Assembly (NCBI GenBank): GCA_030425285.1 | Contig: JAUIAY010000009.1 | Location: 33,502-97,501 of the forward strand | Length of the DNA stretch: 64,000 nucleotides | From: Bacteroidia bacterium | GTDB taxonomy: Bacteria > Bacteroidota > Bacteroidia > Flavobacteriales > Flavobacteriaceae | Reading direction: 5' to 3' | Shown: positions 1-7,795 of the stretch, in pieces | How positions within the stretch are numbered: position 1 is the stretch's first letter | Layout: each line of letters begins with the position of its first letter | Program-made: the position numbers and the translations under genes | Notes under the pieces: generated by a model | Seen by the model: the letters and a program-made list of their open reading frames with translations, nothing else | Database searches by the model: none | Told to the model about the DNA's origin: nothing

Positions 1-184
1 TGTACAACTCATCATAAGGTACATCCCATAGTTCAAGTGCTTTGTTATAAGCCTCAAAATAGGCTTGATGTTCCAGCGAAGGATTAGCCACATAATCAGG
101 TGTTTTTTTAAATTTTGAAAACTCGGATTGACAACCAACAAAAAGACCCAATAGCACAAAGCCAAGCACAGCATTCTTTATCAT
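1..184 (-). CDS. Lipoprotein N-terminus, partial (possible alpha/beta hydrolase)
   Basis: Reading leftwards from an ATG at 184-182 gives 61 residues that run off the left edge. The N-terminus is a lipoprotein signal peptide: MIKNAV, a hydrophobic stretch, then a lipobox ending GLFVGC with Cys18, so the mature protein should be lipid-anchored. The next segment (AYNKALELWDVPYDELY) resembles what precedes the first strand in some alpha/beta hydrolases, but the catalytic part lies outside the window, so the function is a guess. It is divergent from mutS2, with 133 bases between the two starts. Confidence 0.6.
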   Translation of the reverse strand, partial: MIKNAVLGFVLLGLFVGCQSEFSKFKKTPDYVANPSLEHQAYFEAYNKALELWDVPYDELY

Positions 185-317
185 AAAAAATCTTTTACAC
201 TTTTTTCAAATCTACATAATTAAACAGTTTCCGATTAATACTTTATCGTTTCTTTTTAAACTAATGCTTAAATTTGCCTACATTGAAAGTACCTTTTCAG
301 GTATTGGATGGATTGCT

Positions 318-2486
318 ATGGTAAATATTCACGAAAAAACACTTCAGGATTTAGAATTTTCAACTGTTTTGGAACAGGTGAGCGAGTTTTGTATCACAGC
401 GTTGGGCAATGAAAAGACTTTGCAGATTGCGCCTTTTAAAAAACGTGAAGAAACCAGTCTGAATCTAATCTTAACCAACGAATATCTTTCATCATTTTAC
501 AATGAAAACAGGATTCCCAACCATGGTTTTGAGCCCATAGCCAACGAACTCAAGTTGTTAGGAATTGAAAATACATTTTTGGAAACCCATGCTTTTAAAA
601 AAATAGCTTCTATCTCGCTAACGGTGAACACTATTTTGTTATTCTTAAAAAAGTTCAAGGAGTATTATCCTAATCTTCAAGAGCACACATCTAATATCGA
701 AATCACCAAAAGCATTATAGAAGAAATCGACCGTATTATTGATCGGTTTGGAGATATAAAAGACAATGCTTCACCCTTGTTTACTGAATTAAGGCAACAA
801 ATCAACAAACTTAAAGGCAAAATAAATCAAAGCTTTGCTACTGCATTAAATACTTATCACAATTTAGAATACCTAGACGATATTCGTGAAACTGTTGTTG
901 ACAATAAACGTGTACTGGCAGTTAAGGCTATGTATAGACGCAAAGTCAAAGGCGCCATTATGGGTGGTAGCAAAACAGGAAGTATCGTTTATATAGAGCC
1001 CGAAACTACATTACAACAAACTCGTGAACTGAATAATTTAGAATACGAAGAAAACGAAGAAGTCATTCGTATTCTTAAAGAGCTTACCGATTTCATCCGC
1101 CCGTACAAACCATTGTTATCGGGCTATCAAGCTTTTTTAACCGAATTGGATGTCATTTCCGCTAAAGCCAAATATGCTAAATCCATTAATGCCATTCTAC
1201 CGGACATAAGCAATGACCGTCATTTACACTTACGTGAAGCTTATCATCCATTGCTTTATACAAGCAATAAAAAGAAGAAGGAAAAAACCTTTCCACAAAC
1301 AATTGAATTGGACCAAAACAACCGAATTATAGTTATATCTGGACCCAATGCAGGTGGTAAAAGTATTACTTTAAAAACGGTTGGATTACTACAAATCATG
1401 CTACAATCTGGATTGCTAATCCCAGTTCATGAGCGTAGTAAGGTTTTCTTGTTTGACAGAGTAATCTCGGATATTGGCGATAATCAATCTATTGAAAATC
1501 ATTTGAGCACCTATAGTTACCGATTGAAGCAAATGAACTATTTTCTAAAAAAATGTAATAAGAACACCCTCTTTTTAATTGATGAGTTTGGGACCGGAAG
1601 TGATCCAGAATTAGGTGGCGCATTGGCTGAAACATTTTTAGAAGAGTTTTATCATCGTGAGGCATTTGGGATAATCACAACACACTATTCCAATTTAAAA
1701 ATTCTAGCAAACGAATTGCCTCACATGCAGAATGCCAATATGATGTTTGATGAAAAAACATTGGAGCCCGTATTCAAATTAGCTTTGGGGCAAGCCGGAA
1801 GCTCGTTTACATTTGAGGTAGCCCAAAAAAATGGCATCCCCTACAGTTTGATAAATCGGGCTAAAAAGAAAATTGAACGTGGCAAAGTACGTTTTGACAG
1901 AACTATAGCCAAGCTTCAAAAAGAGCGCTCAAAGCTTGAAAAAACCGAGCAGTCATTGAAGTTAAATGAGCGAAAGAAACAAAACGAAGCTGAAAAGCTT
2001 GAAGAAACCAACAATAGAATTCAAAAAAAACTGGAAAGCTACCAAGAGCTATACGATAGCAATCAACGTTTAATTTATTTAGGTCAAAAAGTGAATGACT
2101 TGGCCGAAAATTACTTTAATAATAAACAAAAACGCGAATTGATGCACGAGCTTTTCAAATTGGTTCAAATTGAAAACGCTAAACGGAAGAAAGTATCAGT
2201 AAAGCAACAGAAGGCCATCAAGGCCAAAGAACAACAAGTAAAGAAAGAAGCCGAAAAAAAAGTAGCGGTTATTAGAAAAAAGAAACAGGCAGCCAAGAAA
2301 AAAGAGGCCTTAAAACCTCCAACTCCAAAACCCGTATTAAAAATTGGTGATCGAGTCAGACTTGAAGATGGCAGAGCTGTTGGAAGTATTGATAAAATAG
2401 AAAAAAATAAAGCTGTAGTGAATTATGGATTGTTTACGACTAATGTATCAATAGACCAGCTGGAATTGGTTGAGTCAAAAAAGTAA
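318..2486 (+). CDS. mutS2: MutS2-like DNA-binding ATPase lacking the Smr domain
   Basis: This is a MutS-family ATPase of the MutS2 branch, known in other bacteria for acting on recombination intermediates or collided ribosomes. From the ATG at 318 it is 722 residues. The core lever region is followed by Walker A GPNAGGKS near residue 342 and Walker B LFLIDEFGTG with Asp near 422. A long Lys/Glu-rich coiled coil follows, then a short KOW-like tail (KIGDRVRLEDGRAVG). Canonical MutS2 ends in an Smr nuclease domain; this one stops after the KOW-like tail. An upstream in-frame ATG at 264 exists, but the family begins at MxNIHEKTLQDLEF, and a TAAATTTG -7-like box at 269-276 lies inside that extension, so I prefer 318. 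A DCC-family gene follows after 15 bases. Confidence 0.92.
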   Translation: MVNIHEKTLQDLEFSTVLEQVSEFCITALGNEKTLQIAPFKKREETSLNLILTNEYLSSFYNENRIPNHGFEPIANELKLLGIENTFLETHAFKKIASISLTVNTILLFLKKFKEYYPNLQEHTSNIEITKSIIEEIDRIIDRFGDIKDNASPLFTELRQQINKLKGKINQSFATALNTYHNLEYLDDIRETVVDNKRVLAVKAMYRRKVKGAIMGGSKTGSIVYIEPETTLQQTRELNNLEYEENEEVIRILKELTDFIRPYKPLLSGYQAFLTELDVISAKAKYAKSINAILPDISNDRHLHLREAYHPLLYTSNKKKKEKTFPQTIELDQNNRIIVISGPNAGGKSITLKTVGLLQIMLQSGLLIPVHERSKVFLFDRVISDIGDNQSIENHLSTYSYRLKQMNYFLKKCNKNTLFLIDEFGTGSDPELGGALAETFLEEFYHREAFGIITTHYSNLKILANELPHMQNANMMFDEKTLEPVFKLALGQAGSSFTFEVAQKNGIPYSLINRAKKKIERGKVRFDRTIAKLQKERSKLEKTEQSLKLNERKKQNEAEKLEETNNRIQKKLESYQELYDSNQRLIYLGQKVNDLAENYFNNKQKRELMHELFKLVQIENAKRKKVSVKQQKAIKAKEQQVKKEAEKKVAVIRKKKQAAKKKEALKPPTPKPVLKIGDRVRLEDGRAVGSIDKIEKNKAVVNYGLFTTNVSIDQLELVESKK

Positions 2487-2501
2487 CAATGTTTTTGTAA
2501 G

Positions 2502-2921
2502 ATGCTGTCAATAATCCCAAATAACAAAAAATTAATCCTCTTTGATGGTGTTTGCAATCTTTGCAACTCTTCTATTCAATATGTCATTAAATATGACAAA
2601 AAAGACATCTTTATGTTTACACCACTTCAAGGGGAAACTGGCAAAAAAATAATCGAGTATTATAAAATTGACACTTCTAAAGTTGACTCCATCATTCTAT
2701 ATACTGAAGAAAATGGTTTAGATTACAAATCGATTGCTGCTCTTAAAATAGCTTCAAAACTGGGCTTTCCAAGAAATTTAATGGGTATCTTCTTAATTGT
2801 TCCAACTTTCATCAGAAACTGGGTTTACGATTGGATTGCAAAAAATCGCTATAAATGGTTTGGCAAGAAAAACGAATGTATGATACCAACACCAAATTTA
2901 AAATCAAAATTTTTGAATTAG
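2502..2921 (+). CDS. DCC-family thiol-disulfide oxidoreductase (DUF393)
   Basis: A 139-residue protein of the DCC (DUF393) family, small thioredoxin-fold proteins thought to act in thiol-disulfide exchange. The N-terminal LILFDGVCNLCN motif gives C18-x-x-C21, the expected redox pair. The central IILYTEENGLDYKSIAALKI block and the C-terminal aromatic/basic segment ending in KWFGKKNECM are also family features. There is no signal peptide, so it is probably cytoplasmic. It follows mutS2 by 15 bases and is probably cotranscribed with it. Substrate unknown. Confidence 0.88.
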   Translation: MLSIIPNNKKLILFDGVCNLCNSSIQYVIKYDKKDIFMFTPLQGETGKKIIEYYKIDTSKVDSIILYTEENGLDYKSIAALKIASKLGFPRNLMGIFLIVPTFIRNWVYDWIAKNRYKWFGKKNECMIPTPNLKSKFLN

Positions 2922-2968
2922 CCAAAATTATATTTGTAATTTTAGACCACCAACCAAAAACAATAATT

Positions 2969-3724
2969 ATGAAAAAGATATTCTACTTTGCCCTATTTTT
3001 CTCATTAATTACAAATTCAGCTTTTTCGCAAGAAATTGAAACACAGGAAGAAGACAAACGTATTGTAAAAAATGAAATATCATTTGAAGCTCTTCAACTT
3101 ATTAATGGTGTTTATCAAATTTCATACGAACGTTATGTTTGGAAAAACTTTTCAGCTGCTTTAGCTTTTGGATATAAAGGCAAAGAAGGTCTGGTTAAGT
3201 TTTCAGGATTGGATTACAATGGTCCAAATGGCGGTCGTCTTTTAACTAATGATATCTTTTATACAGGGTTTCAAATAATACCCGAAATTAGATATTATCT
3301 TAAAAACACATCTAGCAATAACTTAAATGGGTTCTATTTAGGCCTTTATTTTAAATTCTCACAGTACAAATCTGATCTTAAAGGTGGCTATATAGCTTCG
3401 GACAATACGCCTTATGATGTAGAATTTGAAGCCAAATTAAATATTGCTTCAACAGGTCTTATGATTGGTTATAAACTACCAATCACCAAGCGTTTAAACA
3501 TTGATTTCATTATCGCCGGACCTGGAACTGGGAATTATAATTTTAAAATTATAAATAAGAAAGACCTGCCTGACGAATTTTATGAAAACTTAAACGACGC
3601 ATTAGAAAAATATAGTATTTTAGATTTCATTAATGGTGATTTCAGATTCTCTAAAATAGATTCTAGATCCAAATTTTCAGCATTTTCTTTTAGATACGGT
3701 ATTGCATTAGGTTATACATTTTAA
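2969..3724 (+). CDS. Outer-membrane beta-barrel protein, unknown function
   Basis: A 251-residue exported protein. The ATG at 2969 begins a clear signal peptide (MKKIFYFALFFSLITNSAFS, cleaved before QEIET). The same frame stays open upstream to 2855, but that extension overlaps the previous gene and would bury the signal peptide. The mature part alternates hydrophobic and polar residues, with aromatic-ended strands such as ISYERYVWKNFSAALAFGYKG, and ends in FRYGIALGYTF, a C-terminal Phe as in outer-membrane barrels. It resembles DUF3575-type porin-like proteins. No function can be assigned. The next gene starts 27 bases downstream. Confidence 0.8.
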   Translation: MKKIFYFALFFSLITNSAFSQEIETQEEDKRIVKNEISFEALQLINGVYQISYERYVWKNFSAALAFGYKGKEGLVKFSGLDYNGPNGGRLLTNDIFYTGFQIIPEIRYYLKNTSSNNLNGFYLGLYFKFSQYKSDLKGGYIASDNTPYDVEFEAKLNIASTGLMIGYKLPITKRLNIDFIIAGPGTGNYNFKIINKKDLPDEFYENLNDALEKYSILDFINGDFRFSKIDSRSKFSAFSFRYGIALGYTF

Positions 3725-3751
3725 ACAACTATTAATTATATAAATCCACAA

Positions 3752-4420
3752 ATGAGAAAGACATTTAACTACATTTCAATTTTATTAGCAGTCATAACAC
3801 TTTCAAGCTGTTCTGGTGTTAAAGTATTAACTTCTTGGAAGTCAGATTCTGTTAGCGATATAAAAGACAATAATTTTTTGGTTATCGCCAGAACCGATAA
3901 TAAGCAAGCTAGAATTGCATTTGAACAGGAAATTTCGAATCAAATGCGCGACAATGGCATGAAAGCCACTGAAAGCTTTAGAGAGCTTCCTGATTTAAAT
4001 CCTGACAAAGAATTAACCGAAGAACAACAAGCCAACTTCAAACAATTTTTGGAAAATGAAGGCTATAACGGTATTGTTTTAACAGTAATCAAAGATTATC
4101 AAGAAAGCACGAGAACTACTCAAGATGGCGGCTACTATGCAGGTGCTTCCTTGCCTGCATACTATCCTGGTTACTATGGCGGGTTCTATGGATATTACTA
4201 CCATCCGCTATCATACTCAACCTATGGAAACTATGTTCCAATGTCATCAACTACCTATACCGTTAAAACTTATGTTTTAGAAACTGTTGCCTATGATTTA
4301 AGTCAAGAAGATGGTAAGCAATTGGCCGTGGTGGTCACCTCTCAAATAGAAGATCCAAAGGATGTTCAAAAAAATGCTGAAGAATACACCAAAAAAATAA
4401 CGGATGCTTTAAGAAAATAA
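3752..4420 (+). CDS. DUF4136-like lipoprotein with Tyr/Gly-rich insert
   Basis: A 222-residue lipoprotein. The signal peptide MRKTFNYISILLAVITLSSC has lipobox LSSC with Cys20. The following segment (VKVLTSWKSD) and the C-terminal YVLETVAYDLSQ...EEYTKKITDAL region resemble DUF4136-type envelope lipoproteins of Bacteroidota. Around residues 127-160 there is a low-complexity stretch very rich in Tyr, Gly and Pro (for example YYPGYYGGFYGYYYHP), which is unusual inside an otherwise soluble domain. It is the last gene of the rightward run and is followed by a strong terminator. Function unknown. Confidence 0.75.
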   Translation: MRKTFNYISILLAVITLSSCSGVKVLTSWKSDSVSDIKDNNFLVIARTDNKQARIAFEQEISNQMRDNGMKATESFRELPDLNPDKELTEEQQANFKQFLENEGYNGIVLTVIKDYQESTRTTQDGGYYAGASLPAYYPGYYGGFYGYYYHPLSYSTYGNYVPMSSTTYTVKTYVLETVAYDLSQEDGKQLAVVVTSQIEDPKDVQKNAEEYTKKITDALRK

Positions 4421-4447
4421 TTTAAGCATCTTTAATCGTATCAATAG

Positions 4448-4481
4448 AAAAAGGTCTTGAGAATTTCAAGACCTTTTTCAT
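4448..4481 (+). terminator. Rho-independent terminator
   Basis: A perfect 13-bp stem (4448-4460 with 4466-4478, AAAAAGGTCTTGA paired with TCAAGACCTTTTT) closes a 5-base loop and ends in a T run. It lies 28 bases after the lipoprotein stop and should end the mutS2-side transcript. A and T runs on both sides could let it work in both directions. Confidence 0.88.
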
Positions 4482-4810
4482 AACTTAACTAACCAAAAAA
4501 ATTAAACAAACAAAAAATAGTGCTGATATTTAGGTATTTAGCACTCTTATTTTGATATTTAAATTTACAAATCCATTGTAGAAAACAGCTAAATTCTCGA
4601 TGAAGTGATAAAATTATTTGTTTAGGCATATTTTTTTGCAAAAATCATCCATGAAATGCTAATTGTTTCATTTAAAAGCAGTTATCTTATTTTTCAAAAA
4701 AAATACCCTTTTCAATTAAATTATTTATCAAAAGTTCCTTTTTCTTATTCAAAAGCATCGTTCCCTCATTCATCCTTTCAAAAGAATGATTTTTAAAATA
4801 ATTTTAAGTG
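4482..4810. other. AT-rich intergenic stretch, no gene seen
   Basis: About 330 bases between the terminator and the folded element. I see no open frame with gene-like composition and no tRNA. Near its right end is TAATTTTA (4799-4806), one mismatch from the -7 consensus TAnnTTTG. It could start the folded RNA proposed next, but I found no -33 TTG at the right spacing. Confidence 0.5.
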
Positions 4811-4965
4811 AACAAGAAAACCTTAAAGCAGATTGGTTAATTTGACCCTGGTTTCCGTTAATCAGGAACGAATCAAATTCTTATTGCGTGCATTAGTCTA
4901 CCCACACAATAAGTTTTAGCATTAGCTATCGGACAAAAATATCTGCTTTGAGGTTTTTATTTTAA
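4811..4965 (+). ncRNA. Candidate structured small RNA
   Basis: A closing stem of about 17 bp pairs 4817-4833 with 4941-4957, with one G-U pair at 4824/4950. Three hairpins lie inside it: 4839-4845 with 4873-4879 (7 bp, with an inner CCTG/CAGG), 4880-4890 with 4903-4913 (10 of 11 paired) and 4917-4920 with 4925-4928 (4 bp, ATTA loop). The 3' strand of the closing stem runs into TTTTTATTTT, so it could also terminate transcription on the plus strand. The weak -7-like box at 4799 would place the 5' end just before the closing stem. The 3' end touches the stop codon of the convergent QEGLA gene. I cannot match it to a named family; a 6S-like or lineage-specific RNA is possible. Confidence 0.45.
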
Positions 4966-6117
4966 GCTTTTAAGAATAAAATCTAGACTTTTATTCGAAT
5001 TATCATTAGTCAAATAAGAATCGGTATAATATTTAGAAGTATTGGCCAAGCTTAAACTTTGTAAAGCCATAATAGTGTCCTTGTATTCCAATGACACCTT
5101 TCCAGTCAACAGAACATCCAAATCGCCACCATTTTTGGCATACTTATAAACTTTATTTATTCCTGAAAGATACAAATGGTCCTTTGTGAAGCCGCCGCCT
5201 CGATGAACCCGTAATGAAATAGTAAACGCAGCATCTCTGTTCAATTTATACTGACTATGCAACAAATCAAATGTATCAGAAAAGTTATAGCCTTTATTCA
5301 AGGTATCCACTGCTATAACACGATAAGCCAACTCCTTTAAGCGATTAATAGTCAAACAGCCTGACATGTATTCTGAATATACTGCTAAACCTTCCTGCGT
5401 TTCAACATTGTTTGGAAATCCATTTGAAAATATCTTTAACGGCTGATTAAGAGCGTTAAAGGTAGTTACCATGTGGACCCCTATTTCATGGTTTGTTAAA
5501 ACTTTAAGTTGGTTCAAACTGAACTTATGGTTCTTGCGCAACAACAAAGTCTGTGAATTGTTTTGCACCATAGCAGCAGCTGAAATATTAGTTGAAAACT
5601 TCAGGTTGTAATTAAAATCGTAACGCTTGGAATAATCTTCAAAAAATGCTTTGGCCTCTTCCACATTATACATAGGAAGCATTTCTTCATCAAAATCACT
5701 ATTATCAAACCTCAAAATAAACTTGGCGTTTTCAATATCACGTTCCGTTGGTGTTCCAAAACTCTTTAGACTGTTGTAATAGAATTTTCGGCCTTTGTTG
5801 ATGGTTTCAATACACTCAATAAGCCCAGAATACTCATATATGACATCCTCATATAATTGCCTGATGGTTTCGTCTTCTATACGCTCTAATCGTTGCGAGA
5901 AGAACAACCTATGCAACTTGTAACCATTGAACTTAATCTTTGGATACTTAAATTGAGGTTCATACTGATATTTTGAAGCAAAGAATTGTTTTTTTTCGCT
6001 TTCAATATTTAACGGATTGATATAATTCAACAGTTCTATTTTTTTAACCAACCTATTAAGATTGGCATCTATATCAAATAGATGTTGGTGCTGTTCAATT
6101 TGATTGTCAGAAATCAT
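4957..6117 (-). CDS. QEGLA-motif metallopeptidase-like protein (DUF1704)
   Basis: A 386-residue member of DUF1704, often labelled flavohemoglobin expression-modulating QEGLA motif protein. The HEIGVH motif (H210, E211, H215) is an HExxxH zinc-binding signature, and QEGLA follows at 241-245. Related eukaryotic proteins (MATCAP) are tubulin carboxypeptidases, so a metallopeptidase activity is likely; the bacterial substrate is unknown. There is no signal peptide, so it should be cytoplasmic. Its ATG overlaps the TGA of the upstream FGase gene (ATGA, 4 bases), implying translational coupling. It is the last gene of the leftward operon. Confidence 0.9.
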   Translation of the reverse strand: MISDNQIEQHQHLFDIDANLNRLVKKIELLNYINPLNIESEKKQFFASKYQYEPQFKYPKIKFNGYKLHRLFFSQRLERIEDETIRQLYEDVIYEYSGLIECIETINKGRKFYYNSLKSFGTPTERDIENAKFILRFDNSDFDEEMLPMYNVEEAKAFFEDYSKRYDFNYNLKFSTNISAAAMVQNNSQTLLLRKNHKFSLNQLKVLTNHEIGVHMVTTFNALNQPLKIFSNGFPNNVETQEGLAVYSEYMSGCLTINRLKELAYRVIAVDTLNKGYNFSDTFDLLHSQYKLNRDAAFTISLRVHRGGGFTKDHLYLSGINKVYKYAKNGGDLDVLLTGKVSLEYKDTIMALQSLSLANTSKYYTDSYLTNDNSNKSLDFILKSLK

Positions 6118-6947
6118 ATAGCTTTATGACTTTTATAAAACATGGAAGCGTGTTCTGTTAAGCGAGTCTTAAGTTCACTCTCAACTGCATAAACTACTTC
6201 CGGATATATTATTTGATTATATTCATCGCAGTAAACCTTTGCGATTTCGGTTGCCAAAACTAATGTATTTTTAAAGTTTTTGGTAATATATTTTAAAAAA
6301 TAACCGTTGCCCTGAAATGTATCATTAATTTTTGAAGTTGAATGAATTCCATTGGGTAATTTCATTTCAGATAAAGATTGTCGCCAAACTTCAACTGTTT
6401 TTCCAAAACGGTCATTATCAATATTACTGGTTCCCAAATTCCAGGTTGGCACTTCCCTATCCCAACGTTGCCAGTTATAACTATGCATGTCATATACGAC
6501 ACAGATACCAAATTTTTCTTCGATTTTTGCAATCAAAGCCTGTACAACTTTATAAAAATTAGCGTGCTTTTCTAGACTTGTCTGTTTAAGACTACTTTCA
6601 AGTGGTTTGCGCCAAAGTTGCTTTCCCCAAGCAGTTTCAAAAACGGCCTCTTCTGGTATGCGATTTAAATCATATTCAAACCTAGAGTCGCAACCGGCAA
6701 TGACAATAGGATGTGAAAGAATCATTTGCTTGGTTTCTGGATCTTCTTCATACCATCTATCATATTCAGTATGCAAGCAATTACTCCAAAGCTCCTTCCT
6801 GAATTGATGTCCATCGTGAACGGCTCCACAAACATAATGCACATAGCTATCAATTTTAATCGTGAATGAATAGTCATCAGCTACAGCATGAAAACAAACT
6901 TCATTTTGGATGTTTTCGATAATTGATTCAATAGATAATCTTTCCAT
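6114..6947 (-). CDS. N-formylglutamate amidohydrolase-family protein
   Basis: A 277-residue protein of the N-formylglutamate amidohydrolase (FGase, PF05013) family, zinc-dependent enzymes that hydrolyse an amide next to a carboxylate. Visible features are VHDGHQFR, IAGCDSRFEYDLNR, VVYDMHSYNW and the EVPTWNLGTSN segment with its following TFQGNGYFLKY. I chose the ATG at 6947, which leaves 5 bases after the upstream stop; an ATG at 6977 would overlap the sulfurtransferase gene by 25 bases. No histidine-degradation genes are nearby. Its place between a sulfurtransferase and the QEGLA gene argues for a different substrate from N-formylglutamate. Confidence 0.87.
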   Translation of the reverse strand: MERLSIESIIENIQNEVCFHAVADDYSFTIKIDSYVHYVCGAVHDGHQFRKELWSNCLHTEYDRWYEEDPETKQMILSHPIVIAGCDSRFEYDLNRIPEEAVFETAWGKQLWRKPLESSLKQTSLEKHANFYKVVQALIAKIEEKFGICVVYDMHSYNWQRWDREVPTWNLGTSNIDNDRFGKTVEVWRQSLSEMKLPNGIHSTSKINDTFQGNGYFLKYITKNFKNTLVLATEIAKVYCDEYNQIIYPEVVYAVESELKTRLTEHASMFYKSHKAI

Positions 6948-6952
6948 AAGTA

Positions 6953-7783
6953 CTATTCGGTTGTCAAACTTCCCCATTCCGTCCAGGAACCATCATAAAC
7001 AGATATGTTCTTGTAATTTATCAATTCAGCTCCCAAAGCCAAAATACAAGCCGTTATACCAGAACCGCAGGAAAAGGTTATAGATGTATTTTCTGGAACG
7101 ATGTTTTCAAAAATAGCTTCGATTTCTGAAACAGTTTTTAGTTTATTACCATTTAATAATTGAGTGTAAGTGATGTTTTTGGAATTAGGGATGTTACCGC
7201 TTCGCAATCCCTCTCTAGGCTCTGCTTCTAAACCTTTAAACCTTCTTTCAGAACGTGCATCAATAATACAATCAGATTTGCTTGCTGATAATTCCTTAAC
7301 ATCATCAAAAAACTTCATAAAACCAGATTGTAACTGGGCTTTGAAATTTCCTTTTGCTCCATTATACGGTTCCTTTCTTGCTAAAGGATAATATGCTTCA
7401 ATCCAAGCAGGTAATCCACCATCCAAAACTGCTACATTGTTAAAACCAAAAGCTTTAAACAACCACCAAACTCTTGGGCTGGAATAAATACCTTTATCAT
7501 CGTATACGACAATAAAACTATCAGCATTAATTCCTAGGTTTTGCGCTTCGCGTTCAAATTGTTCTTCAGAGGGAAACGTATTTGGAAAAGGCGCTTGGGT
7601 GTCACTAAATTTTTTCTTTATATCAAAAAAACGAGCGTCAGGAATACAGAAATCATTAGTTGTATCTTTATTTTCAACAGCTTTTGGGATACTGGCATCA
7701 AGAACAATTAGGTTGGTTGCGTGCATATTGCTATGAAGCCACTCAACCGAAACTATGGGTTTATGGAACTTTGTTATGACCAT
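6953..7783 (-). CDS. sseA: 3-mercaptopyruvate/thiosulfate sulfurtransferase (tandem rhodanese)
   Basis: A 276-residue protein with two rhodanese domains. The N-terminal domain (about 10-130) is the inactive one. The C-terminal domain carries the active-site loop CGSGITA with Cys239, the form typical of mercaptopyruvate sulfurtransferases, as opposed to the CRxGxR loop of thiosulfate-preferring enzymes. Other signatures are VVYDDKGIYSSPRVWWLF and LDGGLPAW. It would take sulfur from 3-mercaptopyruvate onto its cysteine and pass it to a thiol acceptor. It lies 12 bases after the ATP-grasp gene and 5 before the FGase, inside the module. Confidence 0.9.
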   Translation of the reverse strand: MVITKFHKPIVSVEWLHSNMHATNLIVLDASIPKAVENKDTTNDFCIPDARFFDIKKKFSDTQAPFPNTFPSEEQFEREAQNLGINADSFIVVYDDKGIYSSPRVWWLFKAFGFNNVAVLDGGLPAWIEAYYPLARKEPYNGAKGNFKAQLQSGFMKFFDDVKELSASKSDCIIDARSERRFKGLEAEPREGLRSGNIPNSKNITYTQLLNGNKLKTVSEIEAIFENIVPENTSITFSCGSGITACILALGAELINYKNISVYDGSWTEWGSLTTE

Positions 7784-7795
7784 ACAAAATAAAAA

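Noticed and set aside
264..317. Upstream ATG extension of mutS2
   Set aside because: The 18 extra residues are not part of the family and cover a promoter-like TAAATTTG box; the conserved start is at 318.
2855..2968. Upstream extension of the barrel protein
   Set aside because: It overlaps the DCC gene and would place the signal peptide 38 residues in.
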